A stretch of 33,319 bases of DNA from Allosalinactinospora lopnorensis (GCF_000981225.1 NZ_LAJC01000069.1:1-33319); one strand, 5' to 3'; shown: positions 16,570-25,347, numbered from the stretch's first letter. Notes: generated by a model not told the origin, from the sequence alone. Program-made: numbers and translations.

Positions 16570-17298
16570 TCACGGCTCCTCCCCGGTGCCGCCGCCGAGG
16601 TAGGCGCGGGCCACCTCGTTGCTGCGCGCCAGCTCCTCGCAGGCTCCCGAGACGACCATGCGCCCGGCCTCCAGCACATAGGCGCGGGAACACAGGTCGA
16701 ACGCGAGTCGGGCGTTCTGCTCGATGAGCAGCACCGCCGTGCCGCGTTCGGCGTTGAGCGCCCGCAGGTGCGCGGCGAGACCGGTCACGACCTTGGGGGC
16801 GAGCCCGAGCGAGAGCTCGTCGACGGCGATGACGTCGGGCCGGGCCATGAGTGCCCGGCCGATCGCCACCATCTGCTGCTGGCCGCCTGACAACGCCGCC
16901 GCCTTGCGGCGGGCGAGCCCGCGCAGCTCGGGCAGCACCGCATAGACCGGTGCCGGGTCGCGGTCGGAGCGTCCCCAGGCGCCGATGAGCAGGTTGTCCT
17001 CGACCGACAGCTCTCCGAAGAGCTGGCGGCCCTCGGGGACGTGGGCGAGCCGACCCCTGATCCGGATCGTGCCCGAGGCGGGTCGGACGATGCCGGAGAG
17101 CGCGTTGACCAGGGTGGATTTTCCGGCCCCGTTCGGCCCCACCAGCGCGACCGCCTCACCGGGCCCGACCGAGAATGAGACCCCCTGCAGCGCGGTGGCG
17201 GCGCCGTAACGCACCACGAGGTCGGCGACCTCGATCACGCTCTCCCCGTGCGGTCCGCCGGGCCCGCTGTCCACGGCGGTCTCCGGCACGTTGCTCAC
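16570..17298 (-). CDS. livF: ABC transporter ATP-binding protein LivF
   Basis: This 242-residue ATPase has Walker A GPNGAGKST, the LivF-type HVPEGRQLFGELSVEDNL segment (Q-loop region without the longer LivG insert), the signature LSGGQQQMVAIGRALM, Walker B-like DVIAVDELSLGLAP and the D-loop/H-loop region LIEQNARLA. LivF-type proteins commonly have Asn or Gln near the switch position and EL instead of EP after Walker B. GTG 17298 overlaps the LivG stop by four bases and has GGAGGAACC upstream. With LivG it forms the ATPase heterodimer of this importer. Confidence 0.92.
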   Translation of the reverse strand: MSNVPETAVDSGPGGPHGESVIEVADLVVRYGAATALQGVSFSVGPGEAVALVGPNGAGKSTLVNALSGIVRPASGTIRIRGRLAHVPEGRQLFGELSVEDNLLIGAWGRSDRDPAPVYAVLPELRGLARRKAAALSGGQQQMVAIGRALMARPDVIAVDELSLGLAPKVVTGLAAHLRALNAERGTAVLLIEQNARLAFDLCSRAYVLEAGRMVVSGACEELARSNEVARAYLGGGTGEEP

Positions 17299-18053
17299 GG
17301 TTCCTCCGATCCCAGGTAGGCGGTGATCACCTTGGGATCGGAGCGCACGTCGTCGGGGGCGCCGGCGGCGATCACCCGGCCGAGGTCCATGACCGTGACC
17401 CGGTCGGCGAGCCGGGACACGAACGCGACGTCGTGTTCGATCAGCATGGTGGTGACCCCGGTCGACTTCAGCTCCTCGATGACCCGGGCCAGCCGCTCCC
17501 GCTCCTGGGCACGCAGGCCGGACGCCGGTTCGTCCAGGAGCAGCAGGCGCGGGTCGGCGCAGACCGCCCGGGCCACCTGCATGGCGCGCTGCTGGCCCAG
17601 CGGTAGTGACTCGGCGTCGCTGTCGGCCCACTCCAGCAGGCCCACCCGGTCCAGGGCCTCCTCAGCGAGGGCCCGGATGGTGCGCTCGGCCGCGAAGTGC
17701 GACGGGAGCCGCAGGACCGCCGAGGGAAAGCCGGAGCGGGCGCGTAGGTGGGCCCCCACCATGACGTTCTCCCGCACCGTCATGTGCCTGAAGATGCGGG
17801 CGGACTGGAAGACGATGGACACGCCTCGCTTGGCCCGCCGGTGCGGGGGGAGCCGGTCGATCCGGTCGCCCGCCAGCTCCACGCGCCCTCTCTCCGGCGG
17901 CAGATGCCCACTGATCAGGTTGAACAGCGTGGATTTGCCGGCGCCGTTCGGGCCGATGACGCCCCGGGTCTCGCCGTCCGCGACATCGAGGGCGACGTCG
18001 CGGACGGCGTAGACACCGCCGAAGGACCGGGTCAGTCCCGCCACGTGCAGCAT
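17295..18053 (-). CDS. livG: ABC transporter ATP-binding protein LivG
   Basis: This 252-residue ATPase has Walker A GPNGAGKSTLFNLISG, a Q-loop SIVFQSARIFRHMTV, a LivG-type insert (GAHLRARSGFPSAVLRLPS), a variant signature LPLGQQRAMQVARAVC in place of LSGGQ, Walker B RLLLLDEPASGL and the switch LIEHDVAFV. The altered signature serine/glycine (PLGQQ) is common in LivG proteins. ATG 18053 begins two bases after the binding-protein stop, with a GGAGAAGAG ribosome site inside the end of that gene. It partners LivF. Confidence 0.92.
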   Translation of the reverse strand: MLHVAGLTRSFGGVYAVRDVALDVADGETRGVIGPNGAGKSTLFNLISGHLPPERGRVELAGDRIDRLPPHRRAKRGVSIVFQSARIFRHMTVRENVMVGAHLRARSGFPSAVLRLPSHFAAERTIRALAEEALDRVGLLEWADSDAESLPLGQQRAMQVARAVCADPRLLLLDEPASGLRAQERERLARVIEELKSTGVTTMLIEHDVAFVSRLADRVTVMDLGRVIAAGAPDDVRSDPKVITAYLGSEEP

Positions 18054-18055
18054 GG

Positions 18056-19237
18056 CTACTCTTCTCCGTAGGTCTCGCCGAACCGCTCCGTGGACCAGTC
18101 GGTGGGGACGAACTCGCCGTCCTCGACGACGTTGACGGAGATGGCGTCCCCGGTCAGGCCGGCGTGGTCGGTCTCGCTGTAGTCGAAGGTGCCGTTGGGG
18201 GTGGTGAGGGTGAGGTTCTCCAGGGCGTCGCGGATATCGGCCCGCTCGGTGCTGCCGGCCTCCTCGATGGCCGCGGCGAGCAGCATGACCGCGGTGTAGC
18301 CGTCCTGGGCGAACTGCGGCGGCGCGTAGCCGTGCTCGGCCTCGAAGACCTCTGTCATCTCGCGGATGACGTCCTGCTGCTCTCCCTCGGGCAGGTGCTC
18401 GCCGACCACTCCGATGGAGCTGAGCACGGTCACCCCTTCGGCGCTGTCGCCCGCGGGGTCGGTCCACAGGTGGCTGGCCTGCGAGCCGGTCATCACGAGG
18501 GGTGCTTCTATGTCCGCGCCGGCGTACTGCTCGGCGATGGTGATCCCGGGCGGACCGCTGGCCCAGACGATCGTGGCGTCCGGCCCGACTGACTCGATCT
18601 CGGCGAGGATGTGGCCGAAGTCGGTGGTCTCCTGCTCGAACGCCTCCTCCACGACCAGGTCGACCCCGTGCTCGTCGGCGCCTTCCACCATGGCCTCGTA
18701 GCCCGCCTCCCCGTAGGCGGTCTCGGAGTAGGTGACGGCGACCTCGTCCATACCCTCGTCGCTGAGGTAGTGCAGGGCCCGCTCGGCATAGGTCCCGGCG
18801 ATGGCCGGCACCACGAACACGTGGTCGCGCACCGGGGCGACCTGCTCGTCGGCGGGTGTGGGGGAGATGTAGGGCACCTGCTCCCGCTCCACGTGTTCCA
18901 GCACGGCCATGGCGCTGTTGGATGAGGCGGAGCCGATGACGGCGACCGGTTCGTCGTTCATGATCTCGTTGAACGCCAGGATTCCCTGGTCCGGGTTGCT
19001 CTCGTCGTTCTGGGTGATCAGTTCGATCGGGCGGCCGAGCACGCCGCCGTCGGTGTTGATCTCGTCGACGGCGGCCTCGACGGCTTTCTGGTTGTCTTCG
19101 CCGAGGTTGGAGAAGGCGCCGGTCAGCGGGGTGATGTAGCCGACGGGGATCGAGTCGTCGTCGCCGGCCGATCCTTCGCAGGCGGTCATCGCGACGACGA
19201 GGGTGAGACTGGCGAGCAGAGGCGTCGACCTGCGCAC
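18056..19237 (-). CDS. Extracellular substrate-binding lipoprotein of the Liv-type transporter
   Basis: This 393-residue type I periplasmic-binding-fold protein captures the transporter's ligand. GTG 19237 is chosen because GAGGAGAA lies directly upstream and the sequence opens into a lipoprotein signal (RRSTPLLASL to lipobox AMTAC); the longer ORF start at 19354 has neither. Mature features include IPVGYITPLTGAFSNLGED, DGGVLGRPIEL, VIGSASSNSAMA and the hinge region typical of Leu/Ile/Val or aromatic-acid binding proteins. Homologues bind amino acids, amides, benzoates or phenylpropanoids, so the Liv label does not fix the ligand. The shared promoter element with the SDR operon makes a carboxylic acid used by that pathway the better guess. 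Confidence 0.9.
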   Translation of the reverse strand: MRRSTPLLASLTLVVAMTACEGSAGDDDSIPVGYITPLTGAFSNLGEDNQKAVEAAVDEINTDGGVLGRPIELITQNDESNPDQGILAFNEIMNDEPVAVIGSASSNSAMAVLEHVEREQVPYISPTPADEQVAPVRDHVFVVPAIAGTYAERALHYLSDEGMDEVAVTYSETAYGEAGYEAMVEGADEHGVDLVVEEAFEQETTDFGHILAEIESVGPDATIVWASGPPGITIAEQYAGADIEAPLVMTGSQASHLWTDPAGDSAEGVTVLSSIGVVGEHLPEGEQQDVIREMTEVFEAEHGYAPPQFAQDGYTAVMLLAAAIEEAGSTERADIRDALENLTLTTPNGTFDYSETDHAGLTGDAISVNVVEDGEFVPTDWSTERFGETYGEE

Positions 19238-19340
19238 AGTGTTCTCCTCATTGGGGAGGTGGGCAGAGGCGTGCGGCGCGGTGCCGGCGGTCGCGCCCGC
19301 TGGGACGCCCCCGAGGGGCGGGGCGAGCGGCGGGAAACGT

Positions 19341-19422
19341 GTGGCGTGGGTCACTGCGGTCGGGTGGTGTACGCGAACTTATGCATTTTTGCGACCATAG
19401 TCAATATCTTGCCCAACATTGG
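19341..19422 (-). promoter_or_regulatory. Composite promoter/operator for the ABC transporter operon (copy B)
   Basis: On the minus strand TTGACT (19404-19399), a 17-base spacer and TAAGTT (19381-19376) form a near-consensus promoter starting near 19368. An imperfect repeat TCAATA (19401-19406) / CATTGG (19417-19422) overlaps the -35, and GTGGCGTGGGTCAC (19341-19354) lies downstream of the start. Every element has a counterpart in the same order and orientation at 11610-11688; the only spacing change is three extra bases between the downstream box and the -10. Confidence 0.7.
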
Positions 19423-19704
19423 TCCGCCTGATACTCCGCGGAGGCAAACGGCGCCGGACCGGGGCGCGTAACGCCGGCGCGCAAGCTGACTGACCTGCGA
19501 ACACGGTGATCCGGGGAGGAGGCGGCCGACCGTGTGGCCGGACCCGGGGGAGGAGGGGACACTGGATGTCTCCGCCGAGGAGCAGGTCTGCCTCCCCGCC
19601 ACTGCCGCCTCGGGGGCAGGGGCGCGGAGTCCCGGCATGTGCGGGGGCCCCGGGGAAGGGGAAGGGAGACCTCAAGAGCACATCGGACCCAGCGGGAACC
19701 CACC
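19423..19704. other. Upstream region of the LCP gene
   Basis: This gap of about 280 bases lies between the transporter promoter and the LCP start. It is GC-rich and I see no gene, clear promoter hexamers or strong repeat in it. The ribosome site before ATG 19705 is weak (GCGGGAACCC). Confidence 0.4.
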
Positions 19705-20702
19705 ATGGTCGAACGGCGCGGAACACGCCGACGAGTCGTGCTGCGGGCCCTCATGGCGCTCACTGTGCTGATAGCCGGGATCACCGGTGCGGTCTCCTGG
19801 CGGCTGAGCGTCTACGACCGCGGCATCGAACGGATGACCGAGGCGATGCCGGAGGAGACCGGACGCCCGCACGAGGACCCGGGGGAGAACTGGCTGCTCG
19901 TCGGCTCCGACATGCGGGGGGAGCCGACCGGCGGAAAACGGGCTCCCGGCGAGGCGCACGCCGATGCGTCATGCTGCTCCACGTACCCGAGAGCGGGCGG
20001 AACGCCTACGTCATCTCAATTCCGCGGGACTCCTACGTGCCGATCCCCGGCCATGACGACGACAAGATCAGCACCGCCTTCGCGAAGGGCGGGCCGCGGC
20101 TACTGATGCAGACCGTGGAGCAGCTGACCGATATCCGCCTCGACCATGTCGCCGTGCTCGACTTCAGCGGGTTCAAGCGCATGACCGACGTCCTGGGGGG
20201 TGTCCGGGTGCGGGTGAGTGAGGACATCGTCGATCCGAGCAACGGCTGGTCCTGGTCCGCGGGAGAGCACGACATGGACGGTGAGGAGGCGCTGCGGTTC
20301 GTCCGCGAGCGCAAAGGTCTGCCCGGCGGCGATGTCGACCGGGGCAGGCGCCAGCAGGCGTTCATCAGGGCCATGGCCGAAAAGGCGACGAGTGAGGGTG
20401 TGCTGGAGGACCCGGTGCGGTTGGACGGGTTCCTGCGGAGCGCGAGCGAGTCGATGGCCGTGGACGACGACGTGAGTATGGGAACTCTGCGCGGTCTGGC
20501 CCAGCGCCTCTCCGAAGTCGGCCCGGAGCGGATCACGTTCGCGAGCCTGCCCGTCGCCGCCACCGACTGGGTCGGGCCCCAGAACGTCGTCCGGCTGGAC
20601 GAGAACCGGGTCGAGGAGCTGTTCGACGCGCTGCGCGGCGGCGAGCTCGGCGACCACCTCTCCGAGCAGGAGCTTGAGAACGACGTCGACGAGGTGAACT
20701 GA
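19705..20702 (+). pseudogene. LytR-CpsA-Psr (LCP) family cell-wall glycopolymer ligase, one frameshift
   Basis: LCP proteins attach teichoic acids, arabinogalactan or capsule to peptidoglycan from lipid-linked precursors. ATG 19705 gives a basic N-terminus and one membrane anchor (residues about 11-31), then NWLLVGSDMRGEP, the start of the LCP domain. The frame then breaks near 19966-19969; the continuation VMLLHVPESGRNAYVISIPRDSYVPIPG (recognisable pieces VMLLHVPE and SIPRDSYVPIPG), LDFSGFKRMTDVLGGV and ALRFVRERKGLPGGDVDRGRRQQ lies in another frame. One extra G (GCGTC to GCGGTC) restores a protein of about 332 residues with the conserved arginines and aspartates. A stop follows at 20702, with a hairpin after it. 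Confidence 0.83.
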
Positions 20703-20703
20703 G

Positions 20704-20729
20704 GGGCCGGCCGCCTGCGCGGCCGGTCC
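20704..20729 (+). terminator. Hairpin terminator after the LCP gene
   Basis: GGGCCGGCCGC (20704-20714) pairs with GCGGCCGGTCC (20719-20729) around a CTGC loop, giving an 11-pair stem with one G-T pair. It begins directly after the LCP stop. Confidence 0.6.
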
Positions 20730-20760
20730 GGGGCACGCCGCTCGCCTTGCGTACGGGCCT

Positions 20761-20795
20761 TCGACAGCACGCGGAATTTAGTTCATAATTCAACT
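20761..20795 (+). promoter_or_regulatory. Promoter with overlapping operator for the dioxygenase-esterase pair
   Basis: TCGACA (20761-20766), a 17-base spacer and CATAAT (20784-20789) form a good sigma-70 promoter with a start near 20796. An AT-rich imperfect palindrome, AGTTCATAATTCAACT (20780-20795, arms AGTTNA/TNAACT), covers the -10 and start, the position of a repressor site. A MarR/MhqR-type repressor is the likely binder by family analogy; none is encoded in this window. Confidence 0.55.
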
Positions 20796-20848
20796 GTTTT
20801 CCGTGGTGGAAACGATGTCGAGCGATGACGAACCAGAGAAGGTGACCG

Positions 20849-21802
20849 ATGATGGACGTGCGGCCGGCGGGCATCCACCATGTGACGGCGATCGCCGCCG
20901 ATCCGCAGGCGAACGCCGACTTCTACCTCAACGCCTTGGGCATGAGGATGGTCAAGCGGACCGTCAACTTCGATGCCCCGGACACCTACCACTTCTACTA
21001 CGGTGACCGCGCGGGCAACCCCGGAACGATCATGACCTTCTTCCCCTGGCCCGGCGCCCCCAAGGGCCGGCTCGGGGCGGGGCAGGCCACCACCACCTCG
21101 TTCTCGATCCCCGAAGGGTCCATCGGCTGGTGGCAGGAACACCTGTCCGGACTCGGGGTGGAAACGAGCCGCCCGGCCGAGCGGATCGAGGAGGACGTGC
21201 TCACCCTGCGCGACCCCGATGGTCTGGTCATCGAGCTCGTCGCCAGCGCGGATCCGCACGGCACCGAACCGTGGGACGGCGGATACGTTCCCGTCGAGCA
21301 CGCGATCCGCGGCATCCGCGCCGTCACGCTCAGCGAGCACGACTACGAGCGCACCGCGAGCATGCTCGCCGGCAGGCTCGGCTTCGAGCTGACGGCCGAA
21401 CAGGGCAACCGCTACCGCTTCCACACCCACGGAGACGCCGCCGGAGTAGGCACCGTTGTGGACGTGCTCGCCGACCGTGCGCTGCCGTCCGGCCTGGTCG
21501 CCGCGGGCACCGTGCACCACGTCGCCTACCGGGCGCCCGACCGGCAGGCGCAGGCGGACTGGCGGCAGCGCCTGGTCGACGAGGGCGTCGGCGTGACCGA
21601 GATCCGCGACCGCTGCTACTTCACCTCGATCTACTTCCGCGAGCCCGGCGGAGTACTGCTGGAGATCGCCACCGACGGTCCCGGCTTCGACTACGACGAG
21701 CCGTTGCTGGACCTCGGCCGCGCCTTGAAGCTGCCGCCGTGGCTGGAGCCCAACCGCGCCCAGATCGAACGCGCCCTGCCCGCCGTTCAGACGGGAGTCT
21801 GA
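20849..21802 (+). CDS. Ring-cleaving dioxygenase-like VOC protein (MhqO/MhqA family)
   Basis: This 317-residue protein has two glyoxalase/VOC modules. The first starts GIHHVTAIAADPQANADFY (residues 8-26) and the second near residue 155 contains GTVHHVAYRAPD and GVLLEIATDGPGF. The histidines and the final glutamate match the Fe(II)/Mn(II) ligands of extradiol-type enzymes. Homologues (MhqO, MhqE, MhqA) protect against hydroquinones and quinones. ATG 20849 has AGAAGG upstream; a second ATG follows immediately. It is two bases upstream of an esterase gene resembling MhqD, the same pairing as in the Bacillus quinone response. Quinone detoxification is the likely role. Confidence 0.85.
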   Translation: MMDVRPAGIHHVTAIAADPQANADFYLNALGMRMVKRTVNFDAPDTYHFYYGDRAGNPGTIMTFFPWPGAPKGRLGAGQATTTSFSIPEGSIGWWQEHLSGLGVETSRPAERIEEDVLTLRDPDGLVIELVASADPHGTEPWDGGYVPVEHAIRGIRAVTLSEHDYERTASMLAGRLGFELTAEQGNRYRFHTHGDAAGVGTVVDVLADRALPSGLVAAGTVHHVAYRAPDRQAQADWRQRLVDEGVGVTEIRDRCYFTSIYFREPGGVLLEIATDGPGFDYDEPLLDLGRALKLPPWLEPNRAQIERALPAVQTGV

Positions 21803-21804
21803 GT

Positions 21805-22437
21805 ATGGATTTCCAGCACGTGTTCCATCCCGCCTCCACACCGGGGGCACCCACCCTCCTGCTGCTGCACGGCACCGGCGCGGACGAGCACGACCTTCTC
21901 GGGCTCGGCCGCGTACTGGCACCGGGCGCGGCCCTGCTCTCGCCGCGCGGCAGGGTCAGCGAGAACGGCGCCAACCGGTGGTTCCGGCGACTGCGCGAGG
22001 GCGTCTTCGACGTCGACGACGTCATCGAGCGCACCCACGAGCTCGCCGGATTCGTCGAGGCCGCGGTCGAGAAGTACCGCCTGGACACCGAGCGGCTGAT
22101 CGCGGTCGGCTTCTCCAACGGCGCGAACATCGCGGCCGCCACACTGCTCCTCCGCCCTGAGCTGCTGCGCGGCGCCGTGCTGTTCGCCGCTGCCGCTCCG
22201 TTGCAGGACCGAGAGCCCGAGCGGGTGGACCTGTCGGAGACCTCGGTGTTCATAGGGGCGGGAGCCATGGACATGATCACCCCGATAGACCAGGCGCACC
22301 TGCTGGCCACCCAGCTCACCGAGCGCGGCGCGGACGTCGAGTTCCGGGAGCACCCCGGCGGCCACGCTCTTCCGCCCGCGCTGCTCGACGGAGCCAAGGG
22401 ATGGCTCTCCGACCTGACGGTCGGGGAGCGCGGCTGA
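21805..22437 (+). CDS. Alpha/beta hydrolase, carboxylesterase/phospholipase (MhqD-like)
   Basis: This 210-residue hydrolase has an oxyanion segment LLLHGTGADEHD (residues 18-29), nucleophile GFSNGA (Ser104), acid in GAMDMITP (Asp157) and histidine in HPGGHALPP (His188), a complete catalytic triad. Length and layout match the phospholipase/carboxylesterase family that contains MhqD. ATG 21805 starts two bases after the dioxygenase stop, and no separate promoter is visible, so the two genes form an operon. It probably hydrolyses ring-cleavage or quinone-derived products. A 30-base palindrome follows its stop. Confidence 0.87.
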   Translation: MDFQHVFHPASTPGAPTLLLLHGTGADEHDLLGLGRVLAPGAALLSPRGRVSENGANRWFRRLREGVFDVDDVIERTHELAGFVEAAVEKYRLDTERLIAVGFSNGANIAAATLLLRPELLRGAVLFAAAAPLQDREPERVDLSETSVFIGAGAMDMITPIDQAHLLATQLTERGADVEFREHPGGHALPPALLDGAKGWLSDLTVGERG

Positions 22438-22447
22438 CACGAGCGGC

Positions 22448-22477
22448 GGCCGGGCGGTGCGTACGCACCGCCCGGCC
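22448..22477. terminator. Perfect 30-base palindrome, bidirectional terminator
   Basis: The sequence from GGCCGGGCGGTGCGT (22448-22462) to its exact reverse complement (22463-22477) forms a hairpin of about 13 pairs with a GTAC loop. It lies in the 43-base gap between the convergent esterase and GMC genes. Confidence 0.65.
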
Positions 22478-22480
22478 CGT

Positions 22481-24255
22481 TCAGGGCCCGAGCTCGAGGA
22501 CCCGCTCGGTGATCCGGTCATCGGTGGAGACCACCGGGGCCTCCGAGACCACCCATGGGGCGCCCTCGAAGTAGCGCTGGAAGATCTTCTCGGCGGTCCG
22601 GGTGGCGACCGCCTGTGCGGTCAGGGTCGGGTTGGGCCCCCCGAGCGAGTTGGCCAGAGCGGAGTTGTCCGCGATGAACAGCCGCCGCACCCAGCGCGCC
22701 TCCGCTTCGGGAGTGAGCACCGAGTCGTCCTCGGAGGCGCCCATACGCATGCTCGATTGCACGTGCAGCAAGAGCGGTGCCCAGTCGATCCGGTAGATCC
22801 GCTTCGCGCCCGCGCCGCGCAGGATCTCGGCGGCCTTCCCGGCGAGGAAGTCGCGGTTGGCCGTGGTGCGCGCGGTGCGCTGCCGGCGCGGAAAGGTGAC
22901 CTTGGCGACCGGTCCGTGCTCGTCGGCCGGGAATGCCGACAGGGTGACGCGGTTCTCGGCCTGCACGTCGTCGTCGGAGATGACCAGGATGTTGAGGAGC
23001 CGGTCGATCCCCTCGCCCATGAACTCCTTCAGTTCGGGTCCCACGAGCCGCCCCGCGGAGCCGTCCCAGGCGCCGGTGGGACCGCGCCCGTTGGTGTACT
23101 CACCGCGGATGCCGCTCTCCGACAGCAGCATGGAGAACGCCTGAAGGCCCGGCGTAAGGCCCACGTTCTCCAGTCCTCCGTACCCCGGGAAGTCCGCGCG
23201 CGCCGAGGAGGCGGCGCCTTTGCTGTTGCCGGTGTCGGAGTCGAAGGAGCCGATCACCCAGTCGAAGGCGTGGTCGGTGTAGCCGCGCCCCACCCAGCCG
23301 TTGGGATCGGGCAGGCCGCTGTTCAGCCACAGCCGCGGGTTCTCGGTGCAGCCGCCGGCCAGCACCACGACGGCGGCGTCCTCGCGCCGCGTCTCACTGC
23401 TGCCGCCGTCCCGCCAGGTCACGCCGGTGGCCACCTGCTCCCCGCCGCGCTCCTCGGTGTGGATCCGCGTGACGAAGGCACTCGTGATGAGGGTGGCCGC
23501 CTTGCCTCCGTCGGCCCAGGCGTCAGCGGTCAGCGCCATCGGGACGTAGCTGTTGTCCGTGGAGCGCCGGGCGAACAGGTTGCGCGGCGCGTTGATCGGC
23601 TGCCGGCAGCCTGGTAGCAGTGCCCGCAGAAAGTGCAGCCGCTGGCCTTCGGGTGCACCAGCAGGTCGGGGTCTGTGGTGCGGCCCGCGTTGCCTCCCGG
23701 CTGCAGGATCGCGTTCTCCTGCGGGCGGAAGGAGGCGCGGGTCGTGGTCTTGGTGGTCTGCACCGGCAGGCCCACCGACTCGCACCCGCGGAAGAACGTG
23801 TCCTCCTTGGTGCCCATCGCGGCCGTCTGCACCGGAAGCGTCGCCTCCACCCACTCGTAGTAGGGGATCAGCTCGCGGTATCCGAAAGGGAAGGAGTGGC
23901 CGGTGTCGTAGGCGGCGGCGTCCTCGCCTTCGTAGTCGTCGAACACCCCGGGCATGGCCCGCGGCGAGTTACCGAAGTAGTGCTGGGTGGTGCCGCCCAC
24001 CCCGGCCAGCTGCCAGAGGAACGAGTTCTGCGGGGTCTCCCGGTACCAGGCGGCGCGGGCGCGCTCAGCGGGGCCGAACCGCAGGAAGCCGGTGAGCGGG
24101 TTGTTTGCGTCGTTGTCGAAGGGCGTCCACTCCTCACGGGGGTCGCCGTGCCGCGGACCCGCTTCGAGCAGGAGCACGTCCAGGCCGCGCCCGGCCAGCT
24201 CGGCCGCCACGACCGGGCCGCCGCCACCGGCGCCCACTACGATGACGTCCCGCAT
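22481..24255 (-). pseudogene. GMC-family flavin oxidoreductase with four-cysteine motif, one frameshift
   Basis: The N-terminus has the FAD dinucleotide-binding motif VVGAGGGGPVVAAELAGRG (from residue 6) and the C-terminal half has ADNSALANSLGGPNPTLTAQA with the GMC_oxred_C histidine/asparagine region. The frame breaks at the CC at 23610-23611. The upstream part ends in SGCTFCGHCYQ and the downstream frame resumes CRQPINAPRNL and RSTDNSYVPMALT. One extra base (CAGG to CAGGG, coding strand) gives CTFCGHCYQGC, a CxxCxxCxxxC pattern, and a 591-residue protein. Such a pattern suggests an iron-sulfur cluster passing electrons from FAD, as known in some membrane-linked sugar dehydrogenases. ATG 24255 overlaps the stop of the Tat-protein gene by one base (TGATG). 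Substrate unknown. Confidence 0.82.
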
Positions 24256-25154
24256 CAGTCGCTCACCTCCGTCCGGTCCTCGTAGTAGCCCAGGAAGTCG
24301 TCCCAACCGTCGTTGGGACCGGTGGTGTCGGGTTTGTAGCCGGTGAGCTCCCAGCCGATGGGGCGCTCGGTGAGCTCCCTGCTCTCCGGGTCGAGGACGG
24401 CCTGCTCGGAGTAGGCGCCGAACCCGGGGAACTCCAGCAGCGCTCCCGCCACGAACCGCAGCAGCCCGGAGACCGACGACCGCCACGGCTGCGGGAACTC
24501 GGCGTGCAGGGTCTCGACCAGGTCGGCGTCGCTCTCCTCCAGCCGCTCGAACACCCGCGCCTTGTCCTCGAAGGACAGGCGGGCGAACGGGGAGCCGAGC
24601 CCGCCGGTCACAGACCGCGGTTCGACCGTGGTGGCCAGCAGGTTGAGCAGGAGCGCGATCGCCAGCGACAGGGGAACCGTGGAGTCGTTCTCCAGGATGC
24701 GCCGCAGCGCGTCGTCCAGCGCCGACACCTCGGTCAGGGGAAGTTCGCCGAGCTCACCGGGGAGTTCGATACCGAGGTCGTCGACCCCGGTGGCCACGGC
24801 GGCGGCGATCGGTTGGGCGATCCGGTCGGGGAACGGGACGAAGTTGTCCAGCGCCTCGATCATGAAGTCGGTCGCCCGCATCTCGATCGCGCCCGCCTCT
24901 TCGCGGGGGGTGCCCTGGGCCTTGGAGTAGGCGTCCGGTCCCGGCACCACGAACACGGACAGGCCGTTGAGCGTGTCGCGGGCGAACTCGGCGAGGGCGG
25001 GGCGGAGCAGCTCCACGACATCGGACACCGGATCCCTGGGGAGGGAGGCGGCGTGCGCGGGGACGTGTGCGAGGGCGCCGGCGCTCACCGCTGCGCCTAG
25101 CACGCCCGCACGGGCCAGGAAGGCCCGCCGCGCCAAGGGGACGGTGGTGATCAT
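24255..25154 (-). CDS. Tat-exported partner of the GMC oxidoreductase (gluconate 2-dehydrogenase subunit 3-like)
   Basis: This 299-residue protein begins with a twin-arginine-type signal (ARRAFLARAGVLGAAVSAGA, residues 8-27), ending near HAAS. The rest is largely helical (for example RATDFMIEALDNFVPFPDRI and LLLNLLATTV), matching the small-subunit family that is exported with a flavin dehydrogenase and can carry the partner through the Tat system. Its stop overlaps the GMC start by one base, so the two are co-translated. The ribosome site before ATG 25154 is weak. The family assignment is from pattern and context; the similarity is not strong enough by eye to name a substrate. Confidence 0.65.
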   Translation of the reverse strand: MITTVPLARRAFLARAGVLGAAVSAGALAHVPAHAASLPRDPVSDVVELLRPALAEFARDTLNGLSVFVVPGPDAYSKAQGTPREEAGAIEMRATDFMIEALDNFVPFPDRIAQPIAAAVATGVDDLGIELPGELGELPLTEVSALDDALRRILENDSTVPLSLAIALLLNLLATTVEPRSVTGGLGSPFARLSFEDKARVFERLEESDADLVETLHAEFPQPWRSSVSGLLRFVAGALLEFPGFGAYSEQAVLDPESRELTERPIGWELTGYKPDTTGPNDGWDDFLGYYEDRTEVSD

Positions 25155-25347
25155 GTTCGGGGGATTCGCTTTCTTGTCGAGCGGCCGTGAAAGGGGGGCA
25201 CGCCGCTAACGGGTGGCCGCCATTCGAGCACGAGTGATCACATGTCGTCCACAGGTGCATCCGCCCCTTTTCGCGTTCCGGCGGCGCCGGCGGGCCGGGT
25301 GCGCCCCCGGTCGTCTCTACATCATCAGGTTGTCTTGACGTATGTAC

